Below, one piece after another: positions 33,401 through 44,642 of a DNA stretch of 64,000 nt. The stretch's first letter is position 1. Every line of letters starts with the position of its first letter. The notes beneath the pieces were generated by a model. The model searched no databases. It was not told the origin of the DNA and worked only from the letters and a program-made list of their open reading frames with translations. A program made the translations under genes and the position numbers. The stretch lies in the NCBI RefSeq assembly GCF_042100115.1, contig NC_091272.1:5890001-5954000 (forward strand), in the 5' to 3' direction. This stretch comes from Alternaria dauci (Eukaryota > Ascomycota > Dothideomycetes > Pleosporales > Pleosporaceae).

Positions 33401-34075
33401 AGTACCCATAGTATTATGGTGGTCATGCGGTTCATCCAGGCTAGAGCCTCTTTCTGCCTTTACCGAAACTTGTTCATCTTTGCCATGGATCGGCTCTGGA
33501 GGTGTATGTGTTCGGCGTCCTGAGCAGCAACTGGAAGCTGCCCAAAGTGGTTGATGAGATGGCTGGGCCATTGAAACAGGCATCGGAATCGGAGCAGGTG
33601 CAGCCACCGACGCTGGATTCTGGATATCCTTCGTAGTTTGTACGTGTGGAAGAGGGCAATTTCCCCACGGTGGGAGGGATCCTCCCGGTTGCGATGCTAT
33701 GTCTGGCGCTCCATCGAGGTTCAGCGGCGCCGCAGTGGTCTGATTGTCCAAATACGAGGTACTAGAACAAGGTATACTGGATGGTGCTAGCTGCCAGGGC
33801 TGAAACTCTGCGTGTGAAGAAGCCATGGTGTCTAGCCTCGACCCAGGCGCCTGGTTCGTGTACTGAGAGCCATTCGTGGGGAAGACTTGAGACATCGACT
33901 CTTCAGCTCGAGAGTACAAAGAGCTGGTGTACGGTGTTCGTGCTGGATACGTGTCCGCATGCGGATTGGGCGCGGACGGTGTTATTGTAGGATCCTGACT
34001 GTCTGCAGGAAAGAGTCCTCGAAGACGGGTGCGGAGAGTACGCCCACCTACGGCGGTAACCATGGACATCTCCAT
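30411..34075 (-). CDS. PCA1: P1B-type heavy-metal ATPase (Pca1-like)
   Basis: A membrane ATPase exporting Cu+ or Cd2+. The model is complement(join(30411..32189,32247..32315,32366..34075)), 1185 residues. A disordered N-terminus has Cys clusters (CCSGRR, GTCCSEMHC). Near residue 265 a heavy-metal-associated domain carries GLKCGCC. Eight hydrophobic segments follow. Key motifs: SMITGE in the actuator domain, SCPCAIGL as the metal-binding CPC helix, VFDKTGTIT with the phosphorylated Asp, KHPVAIG as the HP locus, HMLSGD, and FVGDGTND in place of the commoner GDGIND. The Cys-Gly-Cys-Cys site and long Cys-bearing N-terminus match fungal Pca1/Crp-type pumps. Introns are 50 and 57 nt; the 57-nt one has no stop in frame. 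The frame is open upstream of 34075 but has no further ATG, so the start is uncertain and an upstream exon is possible. Confidence 0.9.
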
Positions 34076-35076
34076 GTCGAATAGTTTTAGTAGTGATAAC
34101 TGTGGTCCTGGTGTTGATACTGATGTGGATGGTGTCGTGCTTAGGGGTGTGGTGAGAGATGGAAAGACAGTGGGCACCTAGCAATCGTGTTTTCCTGGGA
34201 GTAGGCGCAAAGGTGTCACGCAGAGGGTAGCCACGAAGGTGTAGTACTGACAATAGGAAGGCCGCCATTACTAGGAACCACCTTGGCTAACACATCGCGT
34301 TTCCTATCGAGATCTGTGTCAAGCTGCTTTGAGAAGAATCATAACCCCGAGTAGCGGTAGGCTGCTGCTGGGTCTGCAGACATTCAAGACCATACTGAAA
34401 CAGTGCACAAGTGCTACGACCTGAGAAGGAAGACAGGCTACCGGTACGGCAGTAACCTTCAGTGCTTGGGTACCGGTTGCAAAGAGCATGTCAGCCTGTT
34501 AGTGAAGCTCGCCGCTTTTGGATTGTAACCAAGTAAGCCATAGTCTAAGATAGTCAGTCCAACGTAGTCATTGTATCGAATCTACTGAGCTCCCTTGGTT
34601 TATAGGATCATTTTGTTGTCAGGTTGTAGAATCAGAAGCGACACATGGCCCTCACGACCAAGCGACCTGTCTGTAGAAGTGACGCACGACGCATGGGAAC
34701 CGCAAGGGACATGTGGCACGGGCATTCATCTCGAATAGCGGGTATTTTTTGCGTGTGGTTTAGTGTTATCACGTGTAATTCGACCATGGGGAGGTAAGTG
34801 GTGAAGAGAAGTGGTACGCGTGAGCTTGGCGAGGACGAGCAGCCCAACACGTGATAGCGCGCTTTTGAAGATTGCGTCATCAGATAGGCATTCACCCGCC
34901 CGCTCCGATGTCGACCGCATCAAGGCAACACGCCCACCAACGGCCAGGACTACTTGCATCCGTATCCCCGCTTGTAGTAGCCATGGTTAGTACTGGTGCG
35001 CTGTGTAGCTCTCGACCGCAAAAATCACCGCCTTCATACCCACACTCATTACGCCAACTCTGCGGGTGATAGTAAA
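34076..35076. other. Intergenic region between divergent genes
   Basis: About 1 kb serving as the shared upstream region of the metal ATPase (-) and RAD4 (+). A minus-strand frame near 33903-34268 overlaps the ATPase start in another phase and could hold leader or an extra exon. No further gene is supported. Confidence 0.45.
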
Positions 35077-38000
35077 ATGGCAGGCGCGCGAGGGAGGTCG
35101 CGAAAGCCCGCGGAAACGGCTACTCCGAGGCGATCAACACGGAGCGCGAAGAGGGCACAGGATGAAGGCGTGCCAGCCGTCTTCCAGGAGATGCTGCGCG
35201 AAGAGCAGACGTCACAAGCCACGAGCGCAGACGAAAAGGAACCGCCACTTAAGAAGAGAAAGACGGCACCTCTACGAAGAGAAAAAAGCCCCGAGCACCA
35301 TGATGGGCCAGTGCGACAACAAAAACCGAATACCGGCCCTCCTGAATCACCACTGCCTGCGTCAACCCAGCCCAAGGATGCGCCATCACAGTCCCTGATG
35401 CCGTCACACACGCGATCGCGGCCCACCGCTCCAGTCGAATCTATCACTGATGAGGAACCACACGCGAGCGCACGAGTGCGACAGACTGTCATCGACTCGG
35501 ACGAGTCAGATGATAGCGACATGGAGTGGGAAGACGCGCTTGGCGACGGCGACGAGAGCGACGACCCTGACGAAGGTGTCGGAGCTGCACCCCAGATCGG
35601 CGACATATCCATCACCATGGGAGTCAAAAAGACAGAAGACACTGCGACAAGGAGAAAGGTACGCCGACGGGCGATAACATCGGTCGAAAAGAAGCGACGG
35701 GTCGATATTCACAAGATGCACATTCTCTGTCTGCTCTACCATGTCCATCGCAGAAATGCGTGGTGTAATGACAGGAGAGTGCAGAGCACGCTACGCAAAA
35801 TCGTACCGCCCAAGACCTTGTCCAACCTGGTACCCAACCCCGACCTGTCACAATACTCTGCTTCGAAGCACTTCATAGATGGCATGGATGAGCTAAAGGT
35901 GCTGTGGTCGAAGCGGTTCAGAGTCACAGCCCAAGGCATGTACAAGCCTAGGTGGGCCGAGGCCGAAGCCGCTATCCGCCCATTCTCAGACTTTGACGAC
36001 CTTGACGACCCGATGGACAAGGATGAATTTCGTACCGCAGCACATACCTTGCACGGGTCTCAGGATGTAGGAACGCAGCTGTTTTGCGCTCTCCTCCGTG
36101 GCATCGGAATCGAGGCCAGACTTGTTTGCTCTCTACAACCGCTGCCGTTCTCTTCTGCAGCCGAGCGCGCCACCCCGCAGAAGTCGAGCGCTCAGAAGAA
36201 TACCATAGTCGTCGACCCGTACAACAAGCCAGCAGAGCCAAGCCCGACGAAACCCAAGTCGCAGGGCCCGCGTAACAAGAAGCTCTCGAGACTTGAACGT
36301 GTGATGGGGGAGCGACATGCCGTCCTCAATAAAACTGGTGTAACGCCGAAGAAGCAGAAGGCCTACCATACGCCGTATCCAGTGTACTGGGTCGAAGCGC
36401 TCAACCCTTCGTACCAGAAGTGGGTGCCGATCGATACACACTCGACGTTTACCGTTAACTCGCCCGAGAAGCTAGAACCGCCGCTCAACTTTGCTCAGAA
36501 CAGTCTTTGCTATGCGATAGCGTTTGACGAGGATTATACCGCCAAAGACGTCACCCGAAGATACGCGAAAGCGTACAATGCCAAGACACGAAAGTACCGC
36601 GTCGAAAGTACTCCTGACGGAGACCGATGGTGGCGACGCACGATGAAGTTCTTTGAGCGTAGGACCACTCTTGACAGAGATCAGATGGAGGACGCTACTC
36701 TGGCGCGCAAGGAAGCAGCAGAAGGCATCCCAAAGAATGTGCAGGATTTCAGAGGCCATCCGGTCTATGTCCTTGAGCGACACCTCAGGCACAATGAGGT
36801 GATACATCCCCTGAATGTGGTCGGCAAAGTCAACTGCGGCAGTGCTATGCATCCCAAGATGGAACCTATATACCGTCGCACAAACGTACACTTGGTCCGG
36901 ACAGCGGATAAGTGGTACCGCATGGGCCGAGACGTAAAGGTCGGCGAGCAGCCACTCAAGCGTGCGAAACCTAAGAAGGGGAGGAGGTCTTCAATCGGCG
37001 CAGACATGGACATTGACGAAGAAGCTGATGAAGTTGGGGCCGGTCTCTTCGCGGAGTTCCAGACCGAGCTCTATGTCCCTCCTCCAGTTGTCCGGGGTCG
37101 CGTGCCGCGCAACGCCTACGGTAATCTTGACCTCTACGTTCCGTCCATGTGTCCGCCCGGTGGTACGCATATCCGCCACAAGCTCGCATCGAAAGCAGCG
37201 CGCATTGTTGGTGTGGACTTTGCAGATGCGGTGACTGGCTTCTCTTTCAAGGGCCGCCATGGTACTGCAATCATCCAGGGTGTTGTAGTTGCCCAAGAGT
37301 ACGCAGATGCTGTGCAAGCGGTCATCGATAGCATGGAACGCCAGCAGGAAGAAGCCGAGGCCGAAGCGCGCAGGACAGAGTCTCTGCGGCTTTGGCGACG
37401 CTTCTTCCTCGGTCTGCGTATTGCACAACGAGTCAATGCCATTGAAATTGATGGCGAGAGAGGCCCGGCCATTGACGTGCAAGAGGAGATTAGCAAAGAG
37501 GATAGAGAGTTGGCGGCACAGGAGATGGCAGGGGGCTTCTTCCCCGACGAGGGAGATACGGTCAAACCGTCAGCTCGTGGCTGCCAACCACCAGAGCAGG
37601 ACTACGGGGACGGTGGGTTTCTACCGGACAATGACGATGACGGCGGCGGTGGCTTCATTCCAGATGAGGGCGATCGTGCAGCACCCATCAGTCTGAACCG
37701 ACATCAAAGCTTCGAAAGCTCAATCCTAGATTCGCAGCAATTGCTCCCTCGGCGCAGAAGTAGCTTTGGCCAGATATACTCGTCCGAGGACGAAGAAGGC
37801 GGAGGCTTCATCCGTGATGGCTCAGATGAGGCTGGCCCTTCGACAAATGTTGTCAAGTCTAAGAGTGGAAATGCACAGCTTGACGACCCTGCAGATGGCG
37901 CAGGAGATTTCATCCCCGAAGCACCAGTCACAAATGAAGCAAGCGCAGAAGAACAAAACGAGAAGACGTCGCCGGAGCGGGATGAAGAATATAGACCCGC

Positions 38001-38130
38001 ATCAAACCCCAACACCGACGCCGAAATGCATTCTGCACCCTCCTCATCCCCATCGGAAACCGGTTCACTCATGATGGAAGACCCCGAAGACGAAGACGCA
38101 GATCCCGACTGGCTGGTCGATGCTACATGA
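35077..38130 (+). CDS. RAD4: DNA repair protein Rad4 (XPC homolog)
   Basis: A damage-recognition factor of nucleotide excision repair, acting with Rad23 in the nucleus. It is a single-exon gene of 1017 residues. The N-terminal 190 residues are charged with nuclear-localisation-like basic runs. A transglutaminase-like fold follows (DVGTQLFCALLRGIGIEARL; then YPVYWVEALNPSYQKWVPID). The beta-hairpin domains start near residue 553 (FRGHPVYVLERHLRHNEVIH), and BHD3 contains VGVDFADAVTGFSFKGRHGT. After residue 815 comes a tail of over 200 residues with five GGF-x-PD-like motifs in acidic context (from nt 37531, 37612, 37648, 37798 and about 37897). ATG 35077 is the first true ATG of the frame. Convergent with the BCKDH gene. 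Confidence 0.95.
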   Translation: MAGARGRSRKPAETATPRRSTRSAKRAQDEGVPAVFQEMLREEQTSQATSADEKEPPLKKRKTAPLRREKSPEHHDGPVRQQKPNTGPPESPLPASTQPKDAPSQSLMPSHTRSRPTAPVESITDEEPHASARVRQTVIDSDESDDSDMEWEDALGDGDESDDPDEGVGAAPQIGDISITMGVKKTEDTATRRKVRRRAITSVEKKRRVDIHKMHILCLLYHVHRRNAWCNDRRVQSTLRKIVPPKTLSNLVPNPDLSQYSASKHFIDGMDELKVLWSKRFRVTAQGMYKPRWAEAEAAIRPFSDFDDLDDPMDKDEFRTAAHTLHGSQDVGTQLFCALLRGIGIEARLVCSLQPLPFSSAAERATPQKSSAQKNTIVVDPYNKPAEPSPTKPKSQGPRNKKLSRLERVMGERHAVLNKTGVTPKKQKAYHTPYPVYWVEALNPSYQKWVPIDTHSTFTVNSPEKLEPPLNFAQNSLCYAIAFDEDYTAKDVTRRYAKAYNAKTRKYRVESTPDGDRWWRRTMKFFERRTTLDRDQMEDATLARKEAAEGIPKNVQDFRGHPVYVLERHLRHNEVIHPLNVVGKVNCGSAMHPKMEPIYRRTNVHLVRTADKWYRMGRDVKVGEQPLKRAKPKKGRRSSIGADMDIDEEADEVGAGLFAEFQTELYVPPPVVRGRVPRNAYGNLDLYVPSMCPPGGTHIRHKLASKAARIVGVDFADAVTGFSFKGRHGTAIIQGVVVAQEYADAVQAVIDSMERQQEEAEAEARRTESLRLWRRFFLGLRIAQRVNAIEIDGERGPAIDVQEEISKEDRELAAQEMAGGFFPDEGDTVKPSARGCQPPEQDYGDGGFLPDNDDDGGGGFIPDEGDRAAPISLNRHQSFESSILDSQQLLPRRRSSFGQIYSSEDEEGGGFIRDGSDEAGPSTNVVKSKSGNAQLDDPADGAGDFIPEAPVTNEASAEEQNEKTSPERDEEYRPASNPNTDAEMHSAPSSSPSETGSLMMEDPEDEDADPDWLVDAT

Positions 38131-38555
38131 CGCAGACAGCACTAGATACCTGCGCAATTTAATTCTTTTCTTTGCAACACGGATCAATGTGACGTGCATG
38201 TGCATAACATTGCACAGCTTCTGACATGCTGTGCAAAGCTCCGGCTAGCTGTGACTTCCCGTCGTCTGCCGCTTCACGTGCTTGGGTACCTTGATGGTTT
38301 CGTGCTACAGTCGTAGAGTGATGAGATGGGTGGCAGGGCCTACACCGCGGGCCGTCTCCAACTATGTTCTTCGAGAAAGGAGATGGTTGCGCTGTTAGGA
38401 TTATGTCTGATTGACTTGAAGATGTGATGAGCTAAAAGTCAGACCAAATGCAAACCGACATACTGAACATATAAAAATATCAGCAATCATGATGAACGAT
38501 GGGACACTTTCACATAGAAAGCGCCGTCTATAGACACAGAATCTACATTCTACAT
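38131..38555. other. 3' flanks of convergent genes
   Basis: A 425 bp gap between RAD4 and the BCKDH E1-alpha gene. No gene is seen. Confidence 0.5.
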
Positions 38556-40086
38556 CTACTTCTTCCTCTCAAGCAACTCCTCCAACCCCTGCAACCCCCC
38601 CTCAAACGACCCAAGATCATACTCCTTGGGATACCTAACCAAAATATCCCTCAACTCCTGCACATGCCCCCTCTGCTCCTCCGTCAACTCCTCCCACACC
38701 CCCTCAAACGCATTCCTAATACTCGGCTTCTTCTCCTTCTCCGCCTCCTCAAACGCCCTCAGCACCTCCTTCCTCGTCGAGCTCCTAAGCTCCTTCTCCT
38801 TGGCATCGTCCCACAGCTCCTTACCTTCGAGCCACTTCCTCAGCCGCGTGATTGGATTATCGCGGCGCTTCCAGTCCTCGACCTCGACGCGCTGGCGGTA
38901 CGCAAAGGAGTCGTCTGACGTGCTGTGGTGCCCGACGCGGTATGCCATCATCTCGATGAGCACAGGGCGGCCGCCGTCGTGCAGAGCGAGACGACGTGCT
39001 TCGGCTGTTGCGCGGCGGACAGCAAAGATGTCGTTGCCGTCTACGCGCAGGGTCGCAATGCCGTAGCCCGCGCCGCGGGACGCGATGCCGTCGCCGCGGT
39101 ACTGGTCCGATGTTGGCGTCGAAATGGCGTACCCGTTGTTGCGGCAGATGAAGATGCAAGGAACCTGGCGCGTGGCGGCGATGTTGAGGGCGGCGTGGAA
39201 GTCACCTTCGCTGGCTGCGCCTTCGCCAAAGTAGCAGACTGCGACTCGCGGTTCGGTTTCTGGGTTCTGGATGTTTTGCATCTTGAGGGCGTACGCGGCG
39301 CCTGCGGCATGCGGGATTTGCGTTGCCAGGGTTGAGCTGATGGTATGGATGTTGAGCTCTTTGCTGCCGTAGTGGACGGGCATGTTGCGGCCGAGGCCGT
39401 TGTCCTTTGCGTTTGCGAAGAGCTGGTTCATGAAGGAGGAGAGGGTGAAGCCGCGCTGGAGGTAGACGCCGGATTCACGGTACTGGCAGAAGATGACATC
39501 GGCGGGCGAGAGGGCGCTCGCGGAGCCGATGGATATGCCTTCTTCGCCTGCGGAGACCTTGTTTCATCAGTATCCGAGTACGTACATGGTCAGTGTTGTG
39601 GCCTACCATGTAGAATGACAGTCTCCCTTGCCGTTGCGCTTCAAACATTAAGAGATCCATTATGCTCACTGTGACATGTCAGTGGAGGTTGGACGAGCAG
39701 CAACTTCACTGACGCTTGACCATGTTCTTGTACAGCACAAGAGCCTCCTCGTCCGAGGTCTCTACGCCAATCTCCTTGTCTATAATCTCGCCATACTGGT
39801 TCATGACACGGTACGTCGATATCGCTTTGGCCTGGGCAGGCTGCATAAACTCCATGGTATTCGTAAACTCGCTGTTCAAAGCTCCAGGAAACAGCACTCT
39901 AAAAGACGTCAGCCTTCCATCTCAGCAACCCCCAGACACTACACACCTCTCAGCCGTCGGCGTCGAGGCAACACCACGACACGTCTGCCACGGCGTGTTT
40001 GCCGCACTCCTCGACCCATTGAAGCGACCCTGCAGGCTCGAAAGCCGCTGTGAGCGTAATATCCGCGACGTATAGCGGAACGACAT
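38556..40086 (-). CDS. BCKDHA: Branched-chain 2-oxoacid dehydrogenase E1 alpha subunit
   Basis: The thiamine-diphosphate-dependent E1 alpha subunit of the mitochondrial complex that oxidatively decarboxylates the 2-oxoacids of Val, Leu and Ile. The model is complement(join(38556..39557,39607..39668,39714..39898,39947..40086)), 462 residues. The first 45 residues are Arg/Ser-rich with almost no acidic residues, a typical mitochondrial presequence. The ThDP-binding segment runs from GEGAASEGDFHAALN to CRNNGYAIST. The regulatory loop GHHSTSDDSFAYR keeps the Ser that is phosphorylated in animal enzymes. The C-terminal helices (EVLRAFEEAEKEKKPSI) are complete. All three introns (45-49 nt) were placed by frame and family match. 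Divergent from COQ5, with 205 bp between start codons. Confidence 0.96.
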
Positions 40087-40291
40087 GTTTACAATCTACA
40101 TCTCTACGAGTGCGGGGAGCGCGGTATATCAATATCTGGGGAAAGGATGGGTTGGCGGCAAGCATCGGCGTAACACTATTTGGCCGCGGTACGTCTCTCC
40201 CAGCGGCCGCTAGCGCAATGCGCGTGTCATTGCGCATTCATTCGAGAAAGTCGACGCCAAGCCATCGACAACCCACCACACGGTCGCAAAC

Positions 40292-41299
40292 ATGCAGGCT
40301 CCACGACAGAGAATAGGGCGCCAGCTGCTCGGTGCAAGTAAGAGGAGGGTAGCGGGGGAGCCGTATAGGTGTTTTTCTTGCTCCGTCAGACAGGCACAGC
40401 AGCAGACGCCACCGCCAAAGTCTCCACAGAATGGCTCGCAAACGACGCATTTTGGCTTTGAAACGATATCCGAGGCCCTGAAGGAGCAGCGAGGTATGCA
40501 ATTGAATTGAGACACTCCCCATAGATCATCGCTGACGGAAACAGTCGGCGCAGTCTTCTCTTCCGTCGCCTCATCCTACGACTCCATGAACGACTTCATG
40601 TCTCTCGGCATCCACCGCCTCTGGAAAGACCACTTCGTCCGCAACCTCAACCCCGGCCGGAACCCGCTCACCGCGTCCCCCAGCGACAAACAACAGGGCA
40701 TGAACATCCTCGACATCGCTGGCGGCACCGGCGACATCGCCTTCCGCATGCTCGACCACGCCTCATCCATCAACCACGACGCCCACACCAAAGTCACCGT
40801 CGCAGACATTAACCCCGACATGCTCGCCGAGGGCCGCAAGCGCTCGTTACAGACGCCGTACGCGCGCTCCCCACGCCTCGACTTTATCGAAGCGAATGCA
40901 GAGAAACTGGATATGATCCCCTCGGCTAGCGTGGATTTGTATACCGTGGCGTTTGGCATTCGCAACTTTACGCACAAGGAGGTGGCGCTCAAGGAAGCGT
41001 TCCGTGTGCTGAAGCCCGGGGGCGTGTTTGCGTGTCTCGAGTTTAGCAAGGTGAATAATCCGCTTTTTGATGCCGTGTACCAGCGGTGGAGTTTTGGCGC
41101 TATCCCGTTGATTGGGCAGTTGGTTGCGGGGGATAGGGATAGCTATCAGTATCTTGTGGAGAGCATTGCGCGCTTCCCGAGCCAGACCGAGTTTAGCAAT
41201 ATGATTCGGGATGCTGGGTTTTTGGTGCCGGGCAAGGGGTATGAGGACCTGACCAACGGGATTGCAGCGATTCACAAGGGCGTCAAGCCCAAGGCGTAG
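40292..41299 (+). CDS. COQ5: 2-methoxy-6-polyprenyl-1,4-benzoquinol methylase
   Basis: The SAM-dependent C-methyltransferase of ubiquinone biosynthesis, in the mitochondrial matrix. The model is join(40292..40493,40545..41299), 318 residues. The N-terminal 40 residues are rich in Arg, Gln and Ser, a plausible presequence. The UbiE/COQ5 signature is clear: VASSYDSMNDFMSLGIHRLW, then the SAM-binding motif ILDIAGGTGDIAF, AFGIRNFTHKEVALKEAFRV, and the Lys-Pro-Gly-Gly turn before CLEFSKV. The intron is 51 nt with a GTATGC donor and changes Arg-Gly into Arg-Val in phase. The gene shares a 205 bp intergenic region with the BCKDH E1-alpha gene, another mitochondrial enzyme. Confidence 0.96.
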
Positions 41300-41784
41300 A
41301 GCCGAGTCGTGTTTAGAAACGCGCTGTATTAGTATGTACAACATGACATCATGTCACGCTTAGACGAATACACGAGTTGAACGGCATGTTAAAGCAACGT
41401 GAAAGAGCGGAGTGATAGCATATTCTTCATACTACAATATTGATAATCAAGGCGTCTGCGCTACTTGATATCTGATCCATACCCATATCCGTACCCATGC
41501 CAGAACTCCGTCCATCGAGCACAAATACTGATGACAATCATACAAATCCACTCCGTACATGAGAGCTAGATGTCCTTCCCGGCCGTGTGCGAGCAACCCT
41601 ATCTGTAAACGCCGGGTCCATCCATCTGCCATGATACTCAATCTGATGCGAAGACGCGCAACGTATGTAAACAGCGCTAAAGGGACAGTAAAGGTATCCG
41701 ACTCCACGTCCATGAACGCCAATGACAAACCAGTCAAATAGATGTCGAGAAATGCAAAGGTGACGTGCTGCGTCAAAAGAATCA
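41300..41784. other. 3' flanks of convergent genes
   Basis: A 485 bp gap between COQ5 and ATG13. No gene is seen. Confidence 0.5.
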
Positions 41785-44642
41785 TCAGCGGAAGTACGAT
41801 CCACGCTTGCCTCCGCTGTTAGTGGTCGATCCGCCCCGTGCTTCCTCGAGACTGCGCCGGGAGCCCCCAGCACCAATCTCGCTCATCTGGAAGAGCAGGG
41901 GCTCGTCGTCGTCGATGTTTGTTGCGGCGCGACTGTTAAAGTTGTAGCGGCTCTGGCGCTCAGTCGAGCTGGTGCCGCCTGTGCTGAGGCTGGCAGAAGA
42001 GCCATGCGAGAAGAAGCCGCCTCGGCCACGTGCACCGGCCTGGGTGCCGCGCTTGGCGGGTGTGTTGGATGTTGACGACGGCCGGGGCAGTTCGTCGCGG
42101 GAATCGTTATCGGGGTTCTGGTCGCGATCGCCGCTAGCGAGCAGCTCCGTTTGGGCGAAGAGTCCGCTAGAAGTAAGTCCTGCGCTGGCCAGACGGTGCA
42201 GGTCGTTAGTGCGGTCGACTTCCTCGGACGGCAGACTGGCCGATCGGACGCCGAACACGTCTGGCTCGTCGTCAGGTAGTGTCTGTCTTTGCTGAGAGAC
42301 GGAGCTCGACCGGCGGGCGTAGTGCCATGGGCGCGGTGAGGTCGGTATGGCGATGGCGTTCATGTTCTGGTCTTCGCTCTCGCTCTGCTCTTCTACGTTG
42401 ATCGGGTCGTGTTCGCGCGTCCTGCGGCCAGGTCGGCTCCGGCTCCGTATCGGCTGGTCGTATTCAGCGATGCTGTTTGCGCTCAGTCGGGAAGGGATAG
42501 CTGGAGTGTGTGGTGTGTGTGGCGAGATGGGTTTACCAGGCGAGGAAGCTGTCGACACAGATGTGCCAGCAATCATGGCGGGAACGCTGGACAGATGCCG
42601 GCTGGAGGAGGATGATGAGCGGTGGAGCATGGTCGAAGACGAGACCGACTCGGCCAGTCCGGTATGAGACTCTCGCATGCGTTGGTACTTTGAAAGCTGG
42701 GCGGTAGTTTTGTGCATAGTGGCTGCTTTGGCGGACTGGTCACTCCGAGTGAAGCTCTTCAGGTCCTTCTTCGACTCGAGGAGCTTCAAAAAGTCTGAGA
42801 TGTTCTCGTCGTCGGTCCTGACTTCGCCGGAACTACCGCCGGTGCCTTCGTTCAGTGTATCCGATCCGCGTTGCATCGACGAGGAGAGGCTTCCCTTGCC
42901 GCTGCTGAGATTGTCGTCCTCTGTTTTGCTGTTGCCCCCTGTGGAGAACTTGCTCCTCCGGTGGCCGAAGCTGCTGCTGTAACGGCTGATGGGTGCGGGC
43001 TTTGGCGAGCTTGACGCAGAGGATGTGATGACAGTTTCGTTGGGTAGTGAAGGTTGCCGAAGAGCCGTTTGGGGGAGCGCATTGAGCGACGTCCGGTTGC
43101 GTGGCGTGGTGAGCGGATTTGGGGTAGCAGTCCGACCCAGTGAGCTGCCGGGCCGTCCTATCGAGCTGGTGGGAGACGGAGGCACCGCACTTCCCAGTGC
43201 TGGGGACGAGGAGAGTGAGCCGGCTTTGAAAGGCTGGAAAGAAACTGAGGTCCGCCGTTGATACTGTGGCGTATCCACAGAGCGTAGAGAGGATTTGGAA
43301 CCTTGCGCAGTGCGATGGTTGGGTGGCAGTTTTTGTGGCGGCGATTCCATGGGAGATGACGAGGGCATATCTCGAGCGGCGCGCAGAGCTGAGATTGGGC
43401 TCGTCCCTGTTGGCGGACCGACCTGATGGAAGGTTGAAAGACTGCCGTATGCTTGTCCAACGTCAGGGCTCTCCTGCGCATTCATCTTATTAACAGGAAG
43501 CGACCCGGGCATTTGGCGGGTCCTCTGCTCAAAGTAAGTGTCGTCTAGGCCCATAAACTGAGAGCTGAGCAGAGACTCGGAATCTTCTACGCTAAACTCG
43601 CAGTTGGTGCGGTACTCGACAGTCACACACAGCGGCCCTACCGGCGAGTTGGTGGGCTCGATGGTGTTGACTTCTGTAATCTTGTCGGTCCCGTCGGTGG
43701 GGTAGAGCGGCAAACTCAGCGTGTCGACGTGCGGGCTCCTGAAGTCGCCATTTGAGACACGGTAGTTCAGCTTCAGGGAGGGTGCATTTGCAGGCTGCTT
43801 GGCAATGACCTTGTTGTATCTGAAAGCGGGCATGAAGCGCAGGTAGGCAAACAGCGAGCGAAAGGTGACGACGGCTTTTTTGTAGACGTTGGGAAGCGGG
43901 TCGTTGAGCTCTGATGGCTGTATGGAGCTCTTGTCGCCGACGTGCACCCTCCAGCGCTCCAGCACAATCTGTGTCGACTTGCCGGTGCGGCCCCACGATC
44001 GAGAGGCGGCATCTGCAGAGTTCAGCGCGGCAGCGACGTCCCATTTCTTTCCCTCCTCGTCGTGTATGACGAGCGACTGGTTGTGGCCGAGTCCCTGCAC
44101 GTCCAGGTAGATGTCGATGCACAGTGATGGATGGTGGCCGGCCATGGCATCCATGAGTTTCCACTCGGTGAGTTGGCGCTGCAGCACGTCGCTGTCGGGG
44201 AGCACGACATTGAACTGAGGCGTGTTAGTGAGTGTGCAAGGTTGGGGTCATCACAGAAGACATACCCACTTGTTGTGCTTCAGCTTGCCGTCTTTGTTGT
44301 ATCCGGGCGGGAGCGATACTCGGGATGATATCACAGCAAGGGCTGATTTGGTGAAGAAGTTCTAGTGCACATTAGATACATGCAGTGCCAGACGGGATGA
44401 GTACGTACCTGGATGACCTGGTTGACCTTTTGATAGTGCCTGTGGTCCGACTCGGAGGAGGGCTCTCCCCGCGACATCATCTCGCCCTCCGATTCTTCGG
44501 CACCGCGGTCGCTGTAGGGGGGCGTGGTGGAGCAGGCAGTCATGTCCTGGCTATGCCGCTGGTTGTTGGTTCGGGCGGGGTTGGTTTGGAGGTTGCTGGC
44601 GGGCGAGGCTGTCCGCGGCGAGGGGCGCGAGTATGGGTGCAT
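41785..44642 (-). CDS. ATG13: Autophagy protein Atg13
   Basis: Regulatory subunit of the Atg1 kinase complex that starts autophagosome formation and is a target of TOR. The model is complement(join(41785..44214,44266..44361,44409..44642)), 919 residues. Residues about 70-310 form the HORMA domain: QVIQNFFTKSALAVISSR, LVIHDEEGKKWDV, QIVLERWRVHVG and KKAVVTFRSLFAYLRFMPAF. The remaining 600 residues are Ser/Pro-rich and disordered, as in all Atg13s, and contain the segment ENISDFLKLLESKKDL, which probably contacts Atg17 or Atg1. Both introns (47 and 51 nt) sit in phase 0 and rebuild HORMA strands. The start is ATG 44642; the frame continues open upstream without another ATG. Confidence 0.95.
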
